A model generated the notes under the pieces. That model made no database searches and was not told the DNA's origin. It saw only the letters and a program-made list of their open reading frames with translations. Shown one piece after another: positions 1-11,124 of a stretch of DNA of 64,000 bases (the first letter of the stretch is position 1; the number at the start of each line of letters is the position of its first letter). Origin of the DNA: Heliocidaris tuberculata (taxonomy: Eukaryota; Echinodermata; Echinoidea; Camarodonta; Echinometridae); the NCBI GenBank assembly GCA_025618425.1, contig CM046846.1, positions 30,807,409-30,871,408 on the forward strand, given 5' to 3'. A program made the position numbers and the translations under genes.

Positions 1-437
1 CATTCCATCTGTCCTTTGTTTCTTCTCATCATCTGTTATTTCTTCTTGCATTCTATCTGTCCTTCGATTTTTCTCTTCATCTGTTATTTCTTCTTGCTCT
101 CCCCCTATCCTTTGTTTCTTCTCTTCATCTGTTATTTGTTCTTGTATTCTATCTTTCCTTTGTTTCTTTTCTTCATCTTTTATTTCTTCTTTTGCTCTGT
201 CCGTCCTCTGTTTCTTTTCTTCACCTGTCATTTGCCTTTTCTCTTTATCTGATTTGTCTTTTTGTTCTTCATTTGACTTCCTTTTCTCTACAACAGTTCT
301 TTGTTCTTTCTCTTCACCTGGACTTTTTTGGTTCTCAACGTTTTGGCTTTGCCTTTTCTTTCCACCTGAATTTTCTTTTTGGCCCTCTCTCTTTTCCTTC
401 TTCCCATCATTTCCAAGAAGATCAGCATAACTGTGCT
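1..437 (-). CDS. Exon of a charged, 16-residue-repeat protein; probable 3' exon of the THAP gene
   Basis: Read on the minus strand, one frame stays open for the whole 145 codons up to the window edge. It is entered through a plausible acceptor (cttgtag, just above 437). The product is almost entirely E, K, R, D and Q. Five tandem 48-bp units (193-240, 145-192, 97-144, 49-96, 1-48) encode the repeat QEEITDEEKKQRTDRM with conservative changes; more copies may lie beyond the window. The first codon is completed by one base from an upstream exon. THAP exon 4379-4560 ends with exactly one base left over, so the two can join as ...KHLL-E-HSYADLLG. The composition suggests a helical or coiled-coil nuclear tail, but no function is assigned. 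The plus-strand L/F/S-rich frames here are the complement of this exon. The join across 438-4378 is inferred; other exons could lie between. Confidence 0.6.
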
Positions 438-1955
438 CTACAAGACATACATGCAAATAGAAACAAATATTGCTTTTAATAAAGATTTTTTTTCTGTTTC
501 ATTCAGTTAATAACATGGTAAAAATCACATTTTTGTCCATCCTGTGAATTTTGAAAGGTGGGGAATTTTGAATGGTGGGTAATTTTTCCAGTGTAAAATG
601 CCATTTGATTTGTACCCGCAGTGATGATTTGGTCTCTTCCTACATGGTTCATTTTATTTTGTATACTAAAAATCTTTTGATCTAATCGCAGTTTGACCTT
701 AGAACTACAGGTACTTACCGCTTGGAATGATTATTATTTATGACCTACTACCTCAAAAATTACCAATGAGTCACCCAAAATTGTTTTTCTGTTTTAAGAT
801 TCTACTGAAAGCTGATATTCTAAGCTTTCCAATGATATATAACTTATCCTTATTGCTTTACTAAAAAAAACCCTTCATAAATCCTTTTTATCATTAGAAA
901 TTAATAACCCTCATTCAGAGGAAGATCATCTGAATTTGAGAACAAAAGCATGCCCAGCTTAATGACTTAGTAAGCCCAACGCAGAGAAGGTAATTACAAA
1001 TTCAATAGCAAATTGTGTGAAGAGATTATCATATAAAGTTAAAACTTCCCAAAGCTTTAGAATAGGTTCCGGGATATATCATCTAAAAAAATCGGTTCAA
1101 TACATTGAAGAATTATGGACTTTTATGGTAATGAAAATATTTCAAAAGTCTATAAACTGCATTCTAAAGTCTGTTTCAATCGGTGAGACAAAATAGAGGA
1201 GTCATTTTTAAATTTCCAAAAAATATATTTTGAATATAATTTATTAGAAACCCAAACTTTGAAGCAAGATAAAATGATAGCAAAACTACCAATTTCTGCT
1301 AAAAACAGTCTGCCCATGTGTGACTTATTGGTGGTTTTGACGAGGCAGGTCACATTCGATATAAAGCCCAATTCTATGTGCATTTGGTATTACAAAACTT
1401 TACTTGACTTAAATGACTATGTTCATTCAAGTTTATGGCAAAAAAAACAACAAAAACAGTAACAACAAACATGCAAAAAGTCAGAAGACCAAAGAAGAAA
1501 ATGCCTCTGCCGACCATCTACAGTTGGCAGTGGCATAAAACCACAAATACTGTTTTCAATAAAACTTACCTCACATATTAAAGCATTAAAAAAACACTAG
1601 CTGGAAATTGTATCTGACACAAACTGATGTAGAAATATCTAGATTTTAAGGCATTCATTTTTTTCTGTGATAATCAATTTAGAAAAAAGGGCAAAGTTAT
1701 GGAAATGATAAACCATGAAATTGGAAATTATGTTATGCTATTTGAATCGCAATTCTTTTTAATGCCTAAGCTGCAATTGCCAAGCATTAAACTTTAATGA
1801 CCTCACGGATCATCCAAAAACTCAACTTTGTCACTATGATCCATGATAGAAAAGGCCATCTTTAGAGAAGAACGTTCTTCTTCAGGTTACATCTGGCTCC
1901 TTCAGGGCAGAAGATTCTTGCCGACTGTTTATTAGGCATGTGTGTTCCATCGGGC
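438..1955. other. No gene seen; probable intron of the THAP-like gene
   Basis: AT-rich sequence with only short random open frames. The last 100-150 bases (about 1800-1955) look like the 3' untranslated part of the LINE remnant that follows. No RNA gene or clear repeat was seen. Confidence 0.4.
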
Positions 1956-3124
1956 TCAGTTGAGAGGTGCAAAAGTGCGAATAAAAAGTCCCATCTGTTT
2001 TAGCTTTAACGTTCTGCCAGTCTCATGCGCAAGGTTTTTGGAGAAGAGGTATTTATTATGATGGAAGGGAGAGCATTTCATGCCTTCATCGTCTTTGGAA
2101 AGAAGGATTGTCGGTGGGGCTAAGTCCCGCAGTGTGGTAACTAGAAGCCACTCTGTGGTTGCTGCAATGAAGTTCTTGTTGATCCAGTCATTGGGGGTGA
2201 TGTAGTCTTCCTCGTCGATGTAGAAGATAAACAGGCATGGTCCGAGGACAGAGCCCTGGGAGGACGGCTGATATGACATGAATGGTTGATGACTGGTACC
2301 TGTCAAGGACTACTTGTTGTTTCCAAAGATGTTGGAAGCTTGAAATCCATCTTATCTCTAATGATGTAGTATTCCAGCTTACGAAGCAGTCTTTGATGGC
2401 CAACATTGTTAAATGCCTTACTAAAATCCATGACAAGGACAGCAGTGTGAAGGCTTTGATCACGGTTCTTGTGAAAGTGAGAGATGAATCCCAACAGTTG
2501 TTGGTCACAGGACTTGTTCTGTGAGAAACCATGGTATAGTGGAAGAAGGATGTATTGAAACTGCTATGTTTCATAATATTGCTGGCTGCAATATGTTCAA
2601 GTAGTTTACAACAGATGCATATGAGAGTGATGATTCTGTACTTCATGGTACATGGGTCTGTCTGTCACCTTCTTGTAGATAGGCACTAAGTTCACCTGTC
2701 ACCAATCGTCTGGTATCTGGCCAGTGTCGAAAGAGATCCTGTAAATAGTGGTCAGTGGTATGATGACATTCAAACTTCAAACCCTGAAATGATATATCTT
2801 CAGGTCCTCGTGCCTTGTGAATATTGAGGCTCATTAAAAGTTTCTCCTCATCATGGGTCATAATGTTAATCTCTGGCATGTCTTGGTATGGCAAAACATC
2901 AGAAAAGAGATGTGGCGGGACTGGTGTTTCGTTGGTGAAAACCTCAATTTGCCAGTTGATGGTACTGGCTTTGGGAGTGGAGTTGATTACTCTCTGTCTC
3001 TAAGATCTCAGCACAGCTATCCCTGTGTTGTCTGCTGATTGTGCTTGATAAATCACCAGAAGATTTTTCAAATATTGAACTGAGCTGGTTCATCCTCCTC
3101 TTCATCCATAGTGCAGATTGACCC

Positions 3125-3126
<2 letters not shown>
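1956..3126 (-). mobile_element. Degenerate CR1/Jockey-like LINE reverse transcriptase fragment
   Basis: Minus-strand translations in shifting frames carry ordered reverse-transcriptase landmarks. From 5' to 3' these are KARGPEDI (2643-2894 frame), CICCKLLEH, DFSKAFNNVGHQRLL (2303-2494 frame) and GSVLGPCLFIFYID (near 2240). The last is the usual PQGSVLGPLLF block. The FADD catalytic block is not recognisable and the frames are broken by shifts and stops, so this is a dead, 5'-truncated copy. It lies in the presumed intron between the THAP exons and the repeat exon at the left edge. Confidence 0.85.
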
Positions 3127-3339
<213 letters not shown>

Positions 3340-4378
3340 GAGGACATACTCACCGTAACCATCATTTATTTTACATAGATATCTGACCTGGAAAATTCTT
3401 GGAACACAATTTAGCAGAATTCACCTCAAACAAGATATTCCTGCTAAGAAGGGGGTAAAAGAGCTCTAGAAAAGTGGCATACATTTATGTGATTATGAAA
3501 TAATAACTTTACGTGGACATATTTATTATTATTTGTTTTATTCATAAAGGACCACAAATGATTATTATAAAATTCTACTTTGTATTGTAAGCACGTCTAA
3601 TGAATTCTAATGATACCATAAAGTGCATTTTTCATACTTTTTACATGTACTAGAATTGTCATCCCTTCCCTTTTTTTAAATCATATAAATAAAATAACCT
3701 ATCATAATCTCTGGTAAATAATGAAAATTTTCACCTAAAGCTACAAATTAGTTATTATTTGAGTTTAGCATTCATATCACTAAGTACAGTAAAGGTACGA
3801 TCAGATCATGCAATGAATGAAATGAAATAGTCACATACAGACAAAATAATAGGGTTAAATCATAAAATCATAAAAAAAAGTAAAGGAAGAAGGAAAACTA
3901 AAATAACAAAGGAAAGGTGACGATGAAAAGAAAAGAAAGTTCAAACAAACTTAAAATAATATACAGAAAACAAAACAAAAATAATAATATAAAGAGAGGA
4001 AATGAGCAGGAATGCTACCTGACGGTGGATTTGAACCACCTTGCTCAATAAAGAAAATGAGCAATACCATTTATCAGGTTGATTGTATAGATAATAGGAG
4101 GAAGCACACAGAACAAACACTACCTCTTCATCCAATGCATGAATGATCATCAGTTGTTCAATTCATTCATTTTTCTATCATTTTTCTTCTTTCAATTTTA
4201 AAATAAGCATTTTAAAATTCATTCAAAGGGCGCAGATTATTCTCAATACTTGATGAGATTAAATAGTTTTGTTCCATCTCTGACCAAGAAATCTTTTTTA
4301 TCTCATCAAACTTAATTTGAATTCAATGATTTCCTTTACTCTATTCAACACTATTTATATGCTTAAAAATAGTCTTAC
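3340..4378. other. No gene seen apart from a tRNA-like hairpin
   Basis: AT-rich intron-like sequence. The only structure noticed is the possible tRNA-derived fold at 4017-4079, listed separately. Confidence 0.4.
4017..4079 (-). ncRNA. Possible D-arm-less tRNA-like or tRNA-derived SINE fragment
   Basis: On the minus strand ACCTGAT at the 5' end can pair with GTCAGGT at the 3' end, seven pairs with one wobble. Just inside it is a perfect T-arm, GGTGG-TTCAAAT-CCACC, matching the pol III B box. The middle has a 7-bp stem (TTGCTCA/TGAGCAA) with a 10-nt loop instead of a standard anticodon arm, and no D-arm. Whole length is 63 nt. A functional cytosolic tRNA is unlikely; a decayed tRNA or SINE head is more plausible. 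Confidence 0.25.
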
Positions 4379-4560
4379 CAAGAAGATGTTTTTGAATGGG
4401 TATGGGAGTAGCTCCTCTCTTAAGTCGATTCCTCGCAGCTGTGTTGGTAAAGTCACTACTCCTAAAATGGTTGGCACATAGCACCTTATTTGAATGAAGT
4501 TCATTGGCACTAAGGTCGAGAAGATCTAGCCTTCCGATTGCTAATGCCCAATCAAAGCAG
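4379..4560 (-). CDS. THAP gene exon: second half of THAP domain
   Basis: Acceptor tttgcaaacag above 4560, donor gtaaga below 4379. Encodes the segment from the conserved Trp through CANHF, SSDFTN and GATPIP. Enters in phase 2 and leaves with one extra base. Confidence 0.85.
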
Positions 4561-6215
4561 CTGTTTGCAAATCATAATCATAAAAAAGAGAGAATTTATT
4601 TTTAATAAATGATGCTTTATTTAAGGCAGAAAAAAAAGATAATTGTTTGGCTGTCCAATGAATGTCTTTTTTAGAAAGGCATATGTCTGTCAAGTCCACC
4701 CCCCCCCCCTCCACCGCCCCTTAAAATCATTATTATAATTTATTAATTGACAATGATTTATAATTATTATTTTTAATTATGATTAAAAAAAACAACCAAA
4801 TATTTTTTTTATTGTCATGAAGGTCAGGTCACTTTAACTTCAAATTATGTGATCTTTTTGCTATTTATTGCACATTCTTAGAAAATAGAACTTCAATTTT
4901 ATAAACAATTTAGTATGATACTTTGCATACAATTCGAATTCAATTTAAAACTCAATAAGATAAGAGACATTTTATGAAATTTGTAATAAGAAATTCCCAA
5001 AATTAGTATCACAAATTATTATTTAGTTCAAGACAATAACAATAATTCATAATTATCATCTACCACAATCTTTTCACTCCTTATGATGGTCCTATCCCAG
5101 GAAAAGGTTTACTTGCCTCATGTACAGATTATAAAACACTTTGCATATTATGAGTGCAAGTGAAGTCTTTCTCCAACATAGAGTGTATACATTTTCTGTT
5201 ACGTGCAAGTTTTTAACAACTTTGCAAATTGAGTTTCTAAATTTTGGTAACTCTAGCAGTCCCCATCTTTCTGCAAACAATCAAATTAAATATTTAAAAA
5301 GGGGAGGAGGTTCCATTGAATATACTGACTTGTAAGACAAATTTAAATGAGGAAGGAATAAAACCAACCTGCTGTAATCCTTAGGAAACCTAAAGAAGGA
5401 GATGCCATTAGATGAACCTTTAAGAGAATGGCAAAATGGAGCCTGGCAGTGATGTTTACCAGATGTCCCTTTTACATGCATCTTTCCAGTGTTCATCATG
5501 TCTCCTGGTTTGGCATCATTAAAATTACTGTTCCTAGAGAGTAGGAGCTGATGGAATATATAGGATAATTGTGATAGAATTTAAGTTAAAAGTGATGTCA
5601 AAAAGGACAATAATTATATGGGCAATTCCATAAAACACCCACAGACTACCAGGAATTGATAAGTTTAGGATGTTGAGTAAGAGTGGAGAAAAGTGTAGGT
5701 CAGAAGTACAAAAAGAATATCACCCATACACAGAGTTGATCTTGATTTCATTTACTGGAGAGCCAACTGTCTGAAAGTGGCAGCGTGGTCTTGAAGAGAG
5801 AAACACAATTATGGAATGATTAGGTTAAATACTGTATGATATAATTTAATTTAAAAGTGTGGTAAAAACAGATGGTAAGCTGAGTTGATTTCGATAAGAA
5901 ATACACCTGTATTGTTGTTTAAAATTTGGCCATATATAACAGCAGACTGTCTATCAAGGCGTTAAGTATAACCTCAGATTAATCAATGTCATGATCACAG
6001 AAGTGAATAGAGTTATATGAAATAACGAATCAATGATATACAGTATATTTTCCAACGTAACCTGTACTTTACCTTGTGCTTATAGACTTCTACAACAGGT
6101 ACATGTATATGGCCAGTGGAACTAATGGTTTGTACTGCAACTCTCTGGGAAGGAATGCACATTGACTGAGCTTTACGCTGAAACGTTCTGTGCTGAGCAC
6201 GGATGAGCAAAGGGT
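4379..6215 (-). CDS. THAP-domain zinc-finger protein, four internal exons (partial)
   Basis: THAP domains are C2CH zinc fingers that bind DNA in animal transcription regulators and P-element-type transposases. Four minus-strand exons with GT/AG sites and compatible phases join in order 6073-6215, 5724-5770, 5369-5533, 4379-4560. The assembled THAP domain has CQAPFC (C-x4-C), the FFRFP block, a conserved Trp (FDWAL), 48 residues, then CANHF (C-x2-H). It ends with RLKRGATPIP, close to the usual AVPT box. The domain is split between the last two of these exons. Upstream exons encode an unrecognised segment with no domain. THAP domains are usually N-terminal, so a second start near the Met codons at about 5480-5499 is possible. 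The 5' end and any upstream exons were not found. The protein may continue into the charged repeat exon at 1-437. Confidence 0.8.
5369..5533 (-). CDS. THAP gene exon: first half of THAP domain
   Basis: Acceptor ctctag above 5533, donor gttggt below 5369. Encodes a 27-residue lead, then HHCQAPFCHSLKGSSNG and FFRFPKD, the N-terminal half of a THAP finger. Confidence 0.85.
5724..5770 (-). CDS. THAP gene small internal exon
   Basis: A 47-nt exon between tttcag and gtgata, encoding TVGSPVNEIKINSVY plus two bases. It is recognised only by its splice sites and by its phase, which fits both neighbours. Confidence 0.5.
6073..6215 (-). CDS. THAP gene upstream exon
   Basis: Acceptor tttctttgcag above 6215, donor gtaaag below 6073. 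The 143-nt exon is open and encodes a basic segment ending in EVYKHK, with no known domain. A decayed tandem copy lies at 6421-6552. Confidence 0.6.
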
Positions 6216-6420
6216 CTGCAAAGAAAATTTTATAGGCCCATGTATTTAATGATCATAACTTAATAGAAGTCTGGGATAAAATTTTACTTGTAACTTGTAT
6301 ATTACTTTGAAAAAAAATTAATTGCAAAATTTCTATATTTTGACTCAGTATAAAATTCAAAGCTTTTAGATGAAAAAATATCTCTTATATCTCTAAACAT
6401 TTTCACTTACTGTACTTTTC

Positions 6421-6552
6421 CTTGTGCTTTAAAACTTCTACAGTGGGTACATGTATATGGCTAGTGGAATTGATGGTTTGTTTGTAATGCAACTGTCAGG
6501 GAAGGAATGCAGATTGACTGAGCTTAACACTGAGCACAGATGAGCATGGGGT
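6421..6552 (-). pseudogene. Decayed tandem duplicate of THAP-gene exon 6073-6215
   Basis: This sequence is closely similar to 6073-6215, including the same acceptor (ttgcag), but it has early stops, small deletions, and gaaaag in place of the gtaaag donor. Intron flanks on both sides match as well (6216-6400 against 6553-6720), so the duplicated unit was about 350 bp. Confidence 0.75.
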
Positions 6553-6720
6553 CTGCAAATAAAATTGTTTAGGCATGTGTATTTAATGATCATAAATTCA
6601 TAAAAGTCTATGAGAAAATTTTACTCATATAACATTTTGAAAAACAGAATTGCAAATTTTCTATATTTTGACATAGTATAAAATTCAAAGATCGTAGATG
6701 AGTAAAAATCACTTCATATT

Positions 6721-8082
6721 CTCTATACTTTAACTGACTACCGGTAAATAAAATGAGGCCTGTATACCGGCATTTTAATTATGGTTTCAACTTACTGCAA
6801 TAATATTGGGGATTAGATGATGTCGTTGAGATTAAAGGGAAATGTGGCATTTAAAATGAAGCAAGTAGTTCAAATGGGAGGTCCTGAACAGTGTTATAGC
6901 TACGGTGGTCGGCGGTGGACGGGCCCGTCCAGCACGGGGGATTTCCGTCCACCACTCCGGGTGAAAAACACTGCTTCCGACCGGCACTAATTTCACATAA
7001 GAAACTGCATTAAACGTAACTGTTTGTGAAGAAACGTGGTACTTACATTCATATTTCCATCTTTAATCGTGTTTTATTTGCAATTTTACGAGACTACACC
7101 AATCTTTATCTTGCATGTGTAGTCCCATAAATACAAGTTACAAGTGCAAGGTAAAAAAAAACCGATCACACCTGCCGATTTTGTGGCTTTTTTTCTTTTT
7201 TATTCATTCAATTTTTACAATCTTAGTTGATCCTGGAAGGTAACCCCTTTAACAAACTCTGAGGGTGGTTTGCATGGCTCACAGTATGTGGGAAATGGTG
7301 ATATTTAGATCTAGATTTTTTGGTTGATATCCTCCTCCACACACAGTATAGGGATGGGCTGTATACAGTATAGCTCTGTGGCCAGTACCAGATTGATAAG
7401 CCACAGAGCTCGTATAGCTACTCTGAAGCAGCACTTTTCTGGAAGAAGAAGAAGAGTCTAACTTAATAGCTAACTCGGCACCCATTTCTCGACGGGGTCG
7501 GGACTCGAGTTGTCCAAACTAAGTGCCGAGTTAGCCAGCACCCGTCATGGCATACTCAATACTGAAATGAAAATTAAGTTTATTAGTTCTTACCGAACAT
7601 CTGTTGGAGGAGTTTCAATTAGGTGATTTCCCGGCCTAGCGAGTTACTCACACGTACACACGTACACTGGGCGCAGCGAAATTTTCAGAGAACGTTTTTA
7701 CAACCTCGTAAATTCATACTATTTTATTGAACACAAAATCATTAAAAAATAATAACTTCATCTTTTTGAAATTTGTTGAAAAATATAAAATAAATATTAA
7801 AATATTATTATAAATTGAATGCGTAATGCAATTTTATAAGTAAAATTTTTAAAAAATGAACAAACGAAAAAAAATCAACTCGACAATTTGCCAAAAAAGT
7901 GCTCTGAGTTTGCGATGGTCACAAAATCTGCGAGGAGTGGTCCTTCCTAAAAGCAAATACATTTATTTGCCGCCCTCAACGTTCGTTGATAATAACTGTC
8001 AAATAATCTCTATCACAATATGTATACAAAACTCATATACATATAGAGCCTGTAACAATTAGAAGTCCGAAATCAAATGAAA
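6721..8082. other. No gene recognised; small palindrome inside
   Basis: A GC-richer patch at 6890-6990 (cggtggtcggcggtggacgg) resembles a dispersed repeat. A perfect 13-bp inverted repeat, gctaactcggcac, lies at 7469-7481 and 7523-7535. No exon of the THAP gene could be supported here. Confidence 0.35.
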
Positions 8083-8300
8083 TTCAGATTTTAGATTCAG
8101 ATTCAAAATACATTTATTTCCTTCTGATAAGCATGAAATGTACATTCACAAAAAACATGAAGGAAGGGGGCGAGGGTCCTAGGAAGCACATGGCTTACAA
8201 TACATATTTACATAATATCAGAATGGCATCTGAGCAATGCAATTTTTACAATTTATTGCCTGGCTTTGACAAGCCAACAAAATTGCGGGCCGATGAATTG
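8083..8300 (-). mobile_element. LINE 3' tail-like fragment
   Basis: Begins with the degenerate tail ttcagattttagattcag and then an AT-rich untranslated-like stretch. It resembles the 3' end of the LINE at 9047-10482. No coding part remains. Confidence 0.4.
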
Positions 8301-8767
8301 TTCATTGCCCGGTTTCGAAAGTCAATGGGATTTTGCGTGTTAAATAGTGGGCAATAAACTGTATTATTACCTATATGGGGTAGTTTTACGGTGCATTTAA
8401 AATCCATGTTTTGCGCGGTCCGCGAACGACCTAGTTCTGAGCGGTCATCATTCCCTGATATTTTCCCTCTTCCGGGTTTCACCATTTTGTACAAAAAGTG
8501 CGGTCAACATTGAGTCCGATTAACATCCACCTTATCTTGTCAGTGCGCTTTTATTAAAGTGCATACGCGCAGTATTGTGTACGCGTTAAAGTGTAGGCGC
8601 CTAGCTTAAACAATGGATACGCGCGGTAACAATTTACGTCACAATGGCTTGGCCCAGATTACAAACCTGCATGAATAACCTGAAATTAGAGGGACTGACA
8701 GGCAAACAGACTTGTTTGTAATTGCTATAAAATAGGCATAGATCTATACATGATATAGGTAATAATA

Positions 8768-8912
8768 ATAATACTGACTGGCTCTACTTTCGGGGAATAT
8801 CGAAAATGTTGCCCTTAAAAGAACCATATTGCCCTCGTCTTCGACTCGGGGCAATATGATTCTGTTGCGGGCAACATATTCTGATATCCCCCTCAAGGCC
8901 AGTCAATATTAT
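8768..8912. mobile_element. Palindromic MITE, copy 1 (ACTGGC family, intact)
   Basis: A 145-bp near-perfect palindrome. The ends ataatactgactggc and ggccagtcaatattat are inverted repeats, and the inner arms contain atattgccctcg and ggggcaatat around a short loop (tcttcgactcg). Confidence 0.8.
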
Positions 8913-8965
8913 ATAATTGTTTACAATATTTTCGAGTTCGCTCTAGATGTCTGATTCTGTTAATA

Positions 8966-10550
8966 ATAATGATATGGACTGGCTACTTTCGGGGGATACA
9001 ACATTAATTGCCCTCACTAGAATCGTATTGCCCTCGTCTTCGACTCAGATTTCAGATTTAGATTTAGATTTATTTCATTACATTTTCATTTTTCAAAGTA
9101 TATAACAATAAGTATTATGAAATTGACAATATACAAAATAATTGACAACACAACTTAGTGCAGAAACATTTTTCGATCATTACAAGCAAAACAAAGTGCA
9201 TTAAAGTTTGAGTTGTGAGAGAAAAAAAATAAGTAACATCAATGAAGACTACGTAAGATTAATTTTATGAAAATGAGAATGAAAACAGAGACCAGCTTAG
9301 AAGCAGAGCTTGTAGAAGCGCTGGTCCCTGGCAAAAGATAATTTAAGCATGAATACAGTACATAAAAAGAACTAGACTGGGCAATCATGCAAATGCCCAA
9401 TAAAAGGGGAAAAAGAAGAAGACAGATACATGGCAATGGAAAGCAAACAAATTATAGACATAACACACTTTCCATCGAAGAGAAAGCATTGAAAAATATT
9501 GTAAACACAAAAAGCTGGAAATAGTAATAGGAAAATAGTAACGATTTAAAGGAGTAAACTTTACAAAAGAAGGAACAAGAAGGACAAAGTGACAGGTGGG
9601 GGTTAGGACGGGAGGGACAAGATCTTGAAGGTTTCATTTAGTCTATAGATTTTGCTACCATGCAGGTAAACAACAATCGTCATCAGGATCATTGAGGGAT
9701 CAATGTTCATAAAAAGCAATTAGTAATTTTTTCAATTTACGTTTGAGTGTACTTAAATTTATATACTGTCTCGTATATTTAAAGGGAGGGAATTCCAAAA
9801 TTTAGGAGCAGTAAATGAAAAAGTATTCTGGGTTAATGCTGTACGAGTTCTTGGCAAGTGATACAGATTGATTTGTCTAGTGGGATAATGATGGATTTCG
9901 TTATTTACTGTAAATATATTATTGAAGACAGTGGGCAATTCATGGTTATGATACTGAAACATAAGTACAGCAAGATTGAGGCGGTAAATATCATAAATTT
10001 TTAGTACATTATTAGAGTGAAACAGACCATCTGTGTGGTGGCGATAATTAACATTACTTATAATTCGCATAGCCTTTTTCTGTAATAAAAAAACTCTGTC
10101 TAACAGGCATGCCGAACTGTTTCCCCATGCTAATATTCCATAATTAAGATATGGTAAAACCAGTGTGGAGTATAGTGATAAAAGAATATTTGGCGGAAAA
10201 GACCATTTGAGTTTATTAATCATACCAATGTTTCTGGATATCAATTTACATACATTATCAATATGATGCTTCCATGAAAGTTTATTATCTATTATAGTGC
10301 CTAGAAATTTTGTTTCAGTCACCTTATGTATTTGTGTATTATCTATTAAAATCGGATGAGGTAGTTCGTTAAAAGTATTACTAAATAACATGTAATTTTT
10401 TTTTTCTAGATTTAGTGATAACTTATTAGCCTTAATCCATATTGCAACTGAATTCAGTTCAGAATTAATCACATTACATAAAGACTCGGGCGATACACTT
10501 CTAGTTCAGGCAATAAATGTTGTATCCCCCTCAAGACCAGTCCATATTAT
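8966..10550. mobile_element. Palindromic MITE, copy 2, split by a LINE insertion
   Basis: The left half (8966-9046) and right half (10483-10550) together reproduce copy 1, with the matching ends atggactggctactttcggg and tatccccctcaagaccagtc. The LINE at 9047-10482 sits in the loop. The bases GACTC occur at both junctions (9042-9046 and 10483-10487). Confidence 0.8.
9047..10482 (-). mobile_element. 5'-truncated CR1/Daphne-like LINE with RT C-terminal region and 3' tail
   Basis: A 237-codon minus-strand frame (9759-10472) encodes the conserved C-terminal part of a non-LTR retrotransposon reverse transcriptase. Landmarks are IKANKLSLNLEK, KFLGTIIDNKLSWKHHI, LPYLNYGILAWG, LQKKAMRII and FWNSLP. 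About 700 bp of 3' untranslated sequence follows. It ends at 9047-9075 in a short (TAAATC)n tail (agatttagattta on the plus strand), typical of CR1-group elements. The insertion is flanked by a 5-bp GACTC duplication and lies inside the loop of a palindromic MITE. The frame is intact but covers only the C-terminal part of the polyprotein, so the copy is not autonomous. Confidence 0.88.
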
Positions 10551-10699
10551 ATTATTATATAACAATTATAGCATAGACAAAAAGTTAAAAAGATAGAAAA
10601 AGAAAAGGAAAAGAAAAAAAGAAAAAGGAAATCTGCAATGTGCTACTGACTATATACGAAGCATAATTTTTTTTCATTTTTTTTTTAATACAAATTTAG

Positions 10700-11124
10700 T
10701 GAAGGGCATGTTTTAATAGAGTCATTTAAGTTGTTCCAGAGTTTGGGACCAGAATAAACGAATATGTTGTTGAAACGCAACTGTTCTATGTCTAATATGG
10801 ATGTCTGTCACAGATCTTGTTGGATAATTATGAAAATTACAATTAAAATCAAACAGATTACAAAACTGTTCGTAGATATTTGCAAATGCACTTATACATA
10901 AAAACGTACTGTTGGTAACTGACAATATCTTCAAAATTTTAGAGTCTCAAGTCATGAAATATGGGGTTGGTGTGAGTTCCAGATGGTACATCGCAGACAG
11001 TTCTTATTATCTTCTTTTGTAATGTAGTTCGCTTACTAATATTAGACGCATAGATGTTGCCTATGAAGTATTGTGGACACTCACTGATACAAAATGAGAA
11101 CACTGATGAAGAATATACTAACAA
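10700..11124 (-). mobile_element. Second LINE C-terminal remnant
   Basis: Two frames (11124-10939 and 10934-10722) separated by a shift carry LQKKIIRTVCDVPSGTHTNP and NYPTRSVTDIHIRH, the same RT C-terminal region as the neighbouring LINE but from a different, decayed copy. Confidence 0.75.

Larger units (their letters stand above)
6060..6720. repeat. Tandem duplication of about 350 bp around a THAP-gene exon
   Basis: Units at about 6060-6400 and 6410-6720 share long stretches, for example tgtatttaatgatcataa and ctatattttgac, both inside and outside the exon. Confidence 0.75.

Noticed and set aside
16..479. Plus-strand Leu/Phe/Ser-rich open frames at the left edge
   Set aside because: They are the complement of the minus-strand charged repeat exon, which has the repeat logic and a splice acceptor.
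1876..1905. CTGAAGA string on the minus strand considered as a hammerhead core
   Set aside because: No GAAA box follows a stem II, and it lies in LINE 3' sequence.
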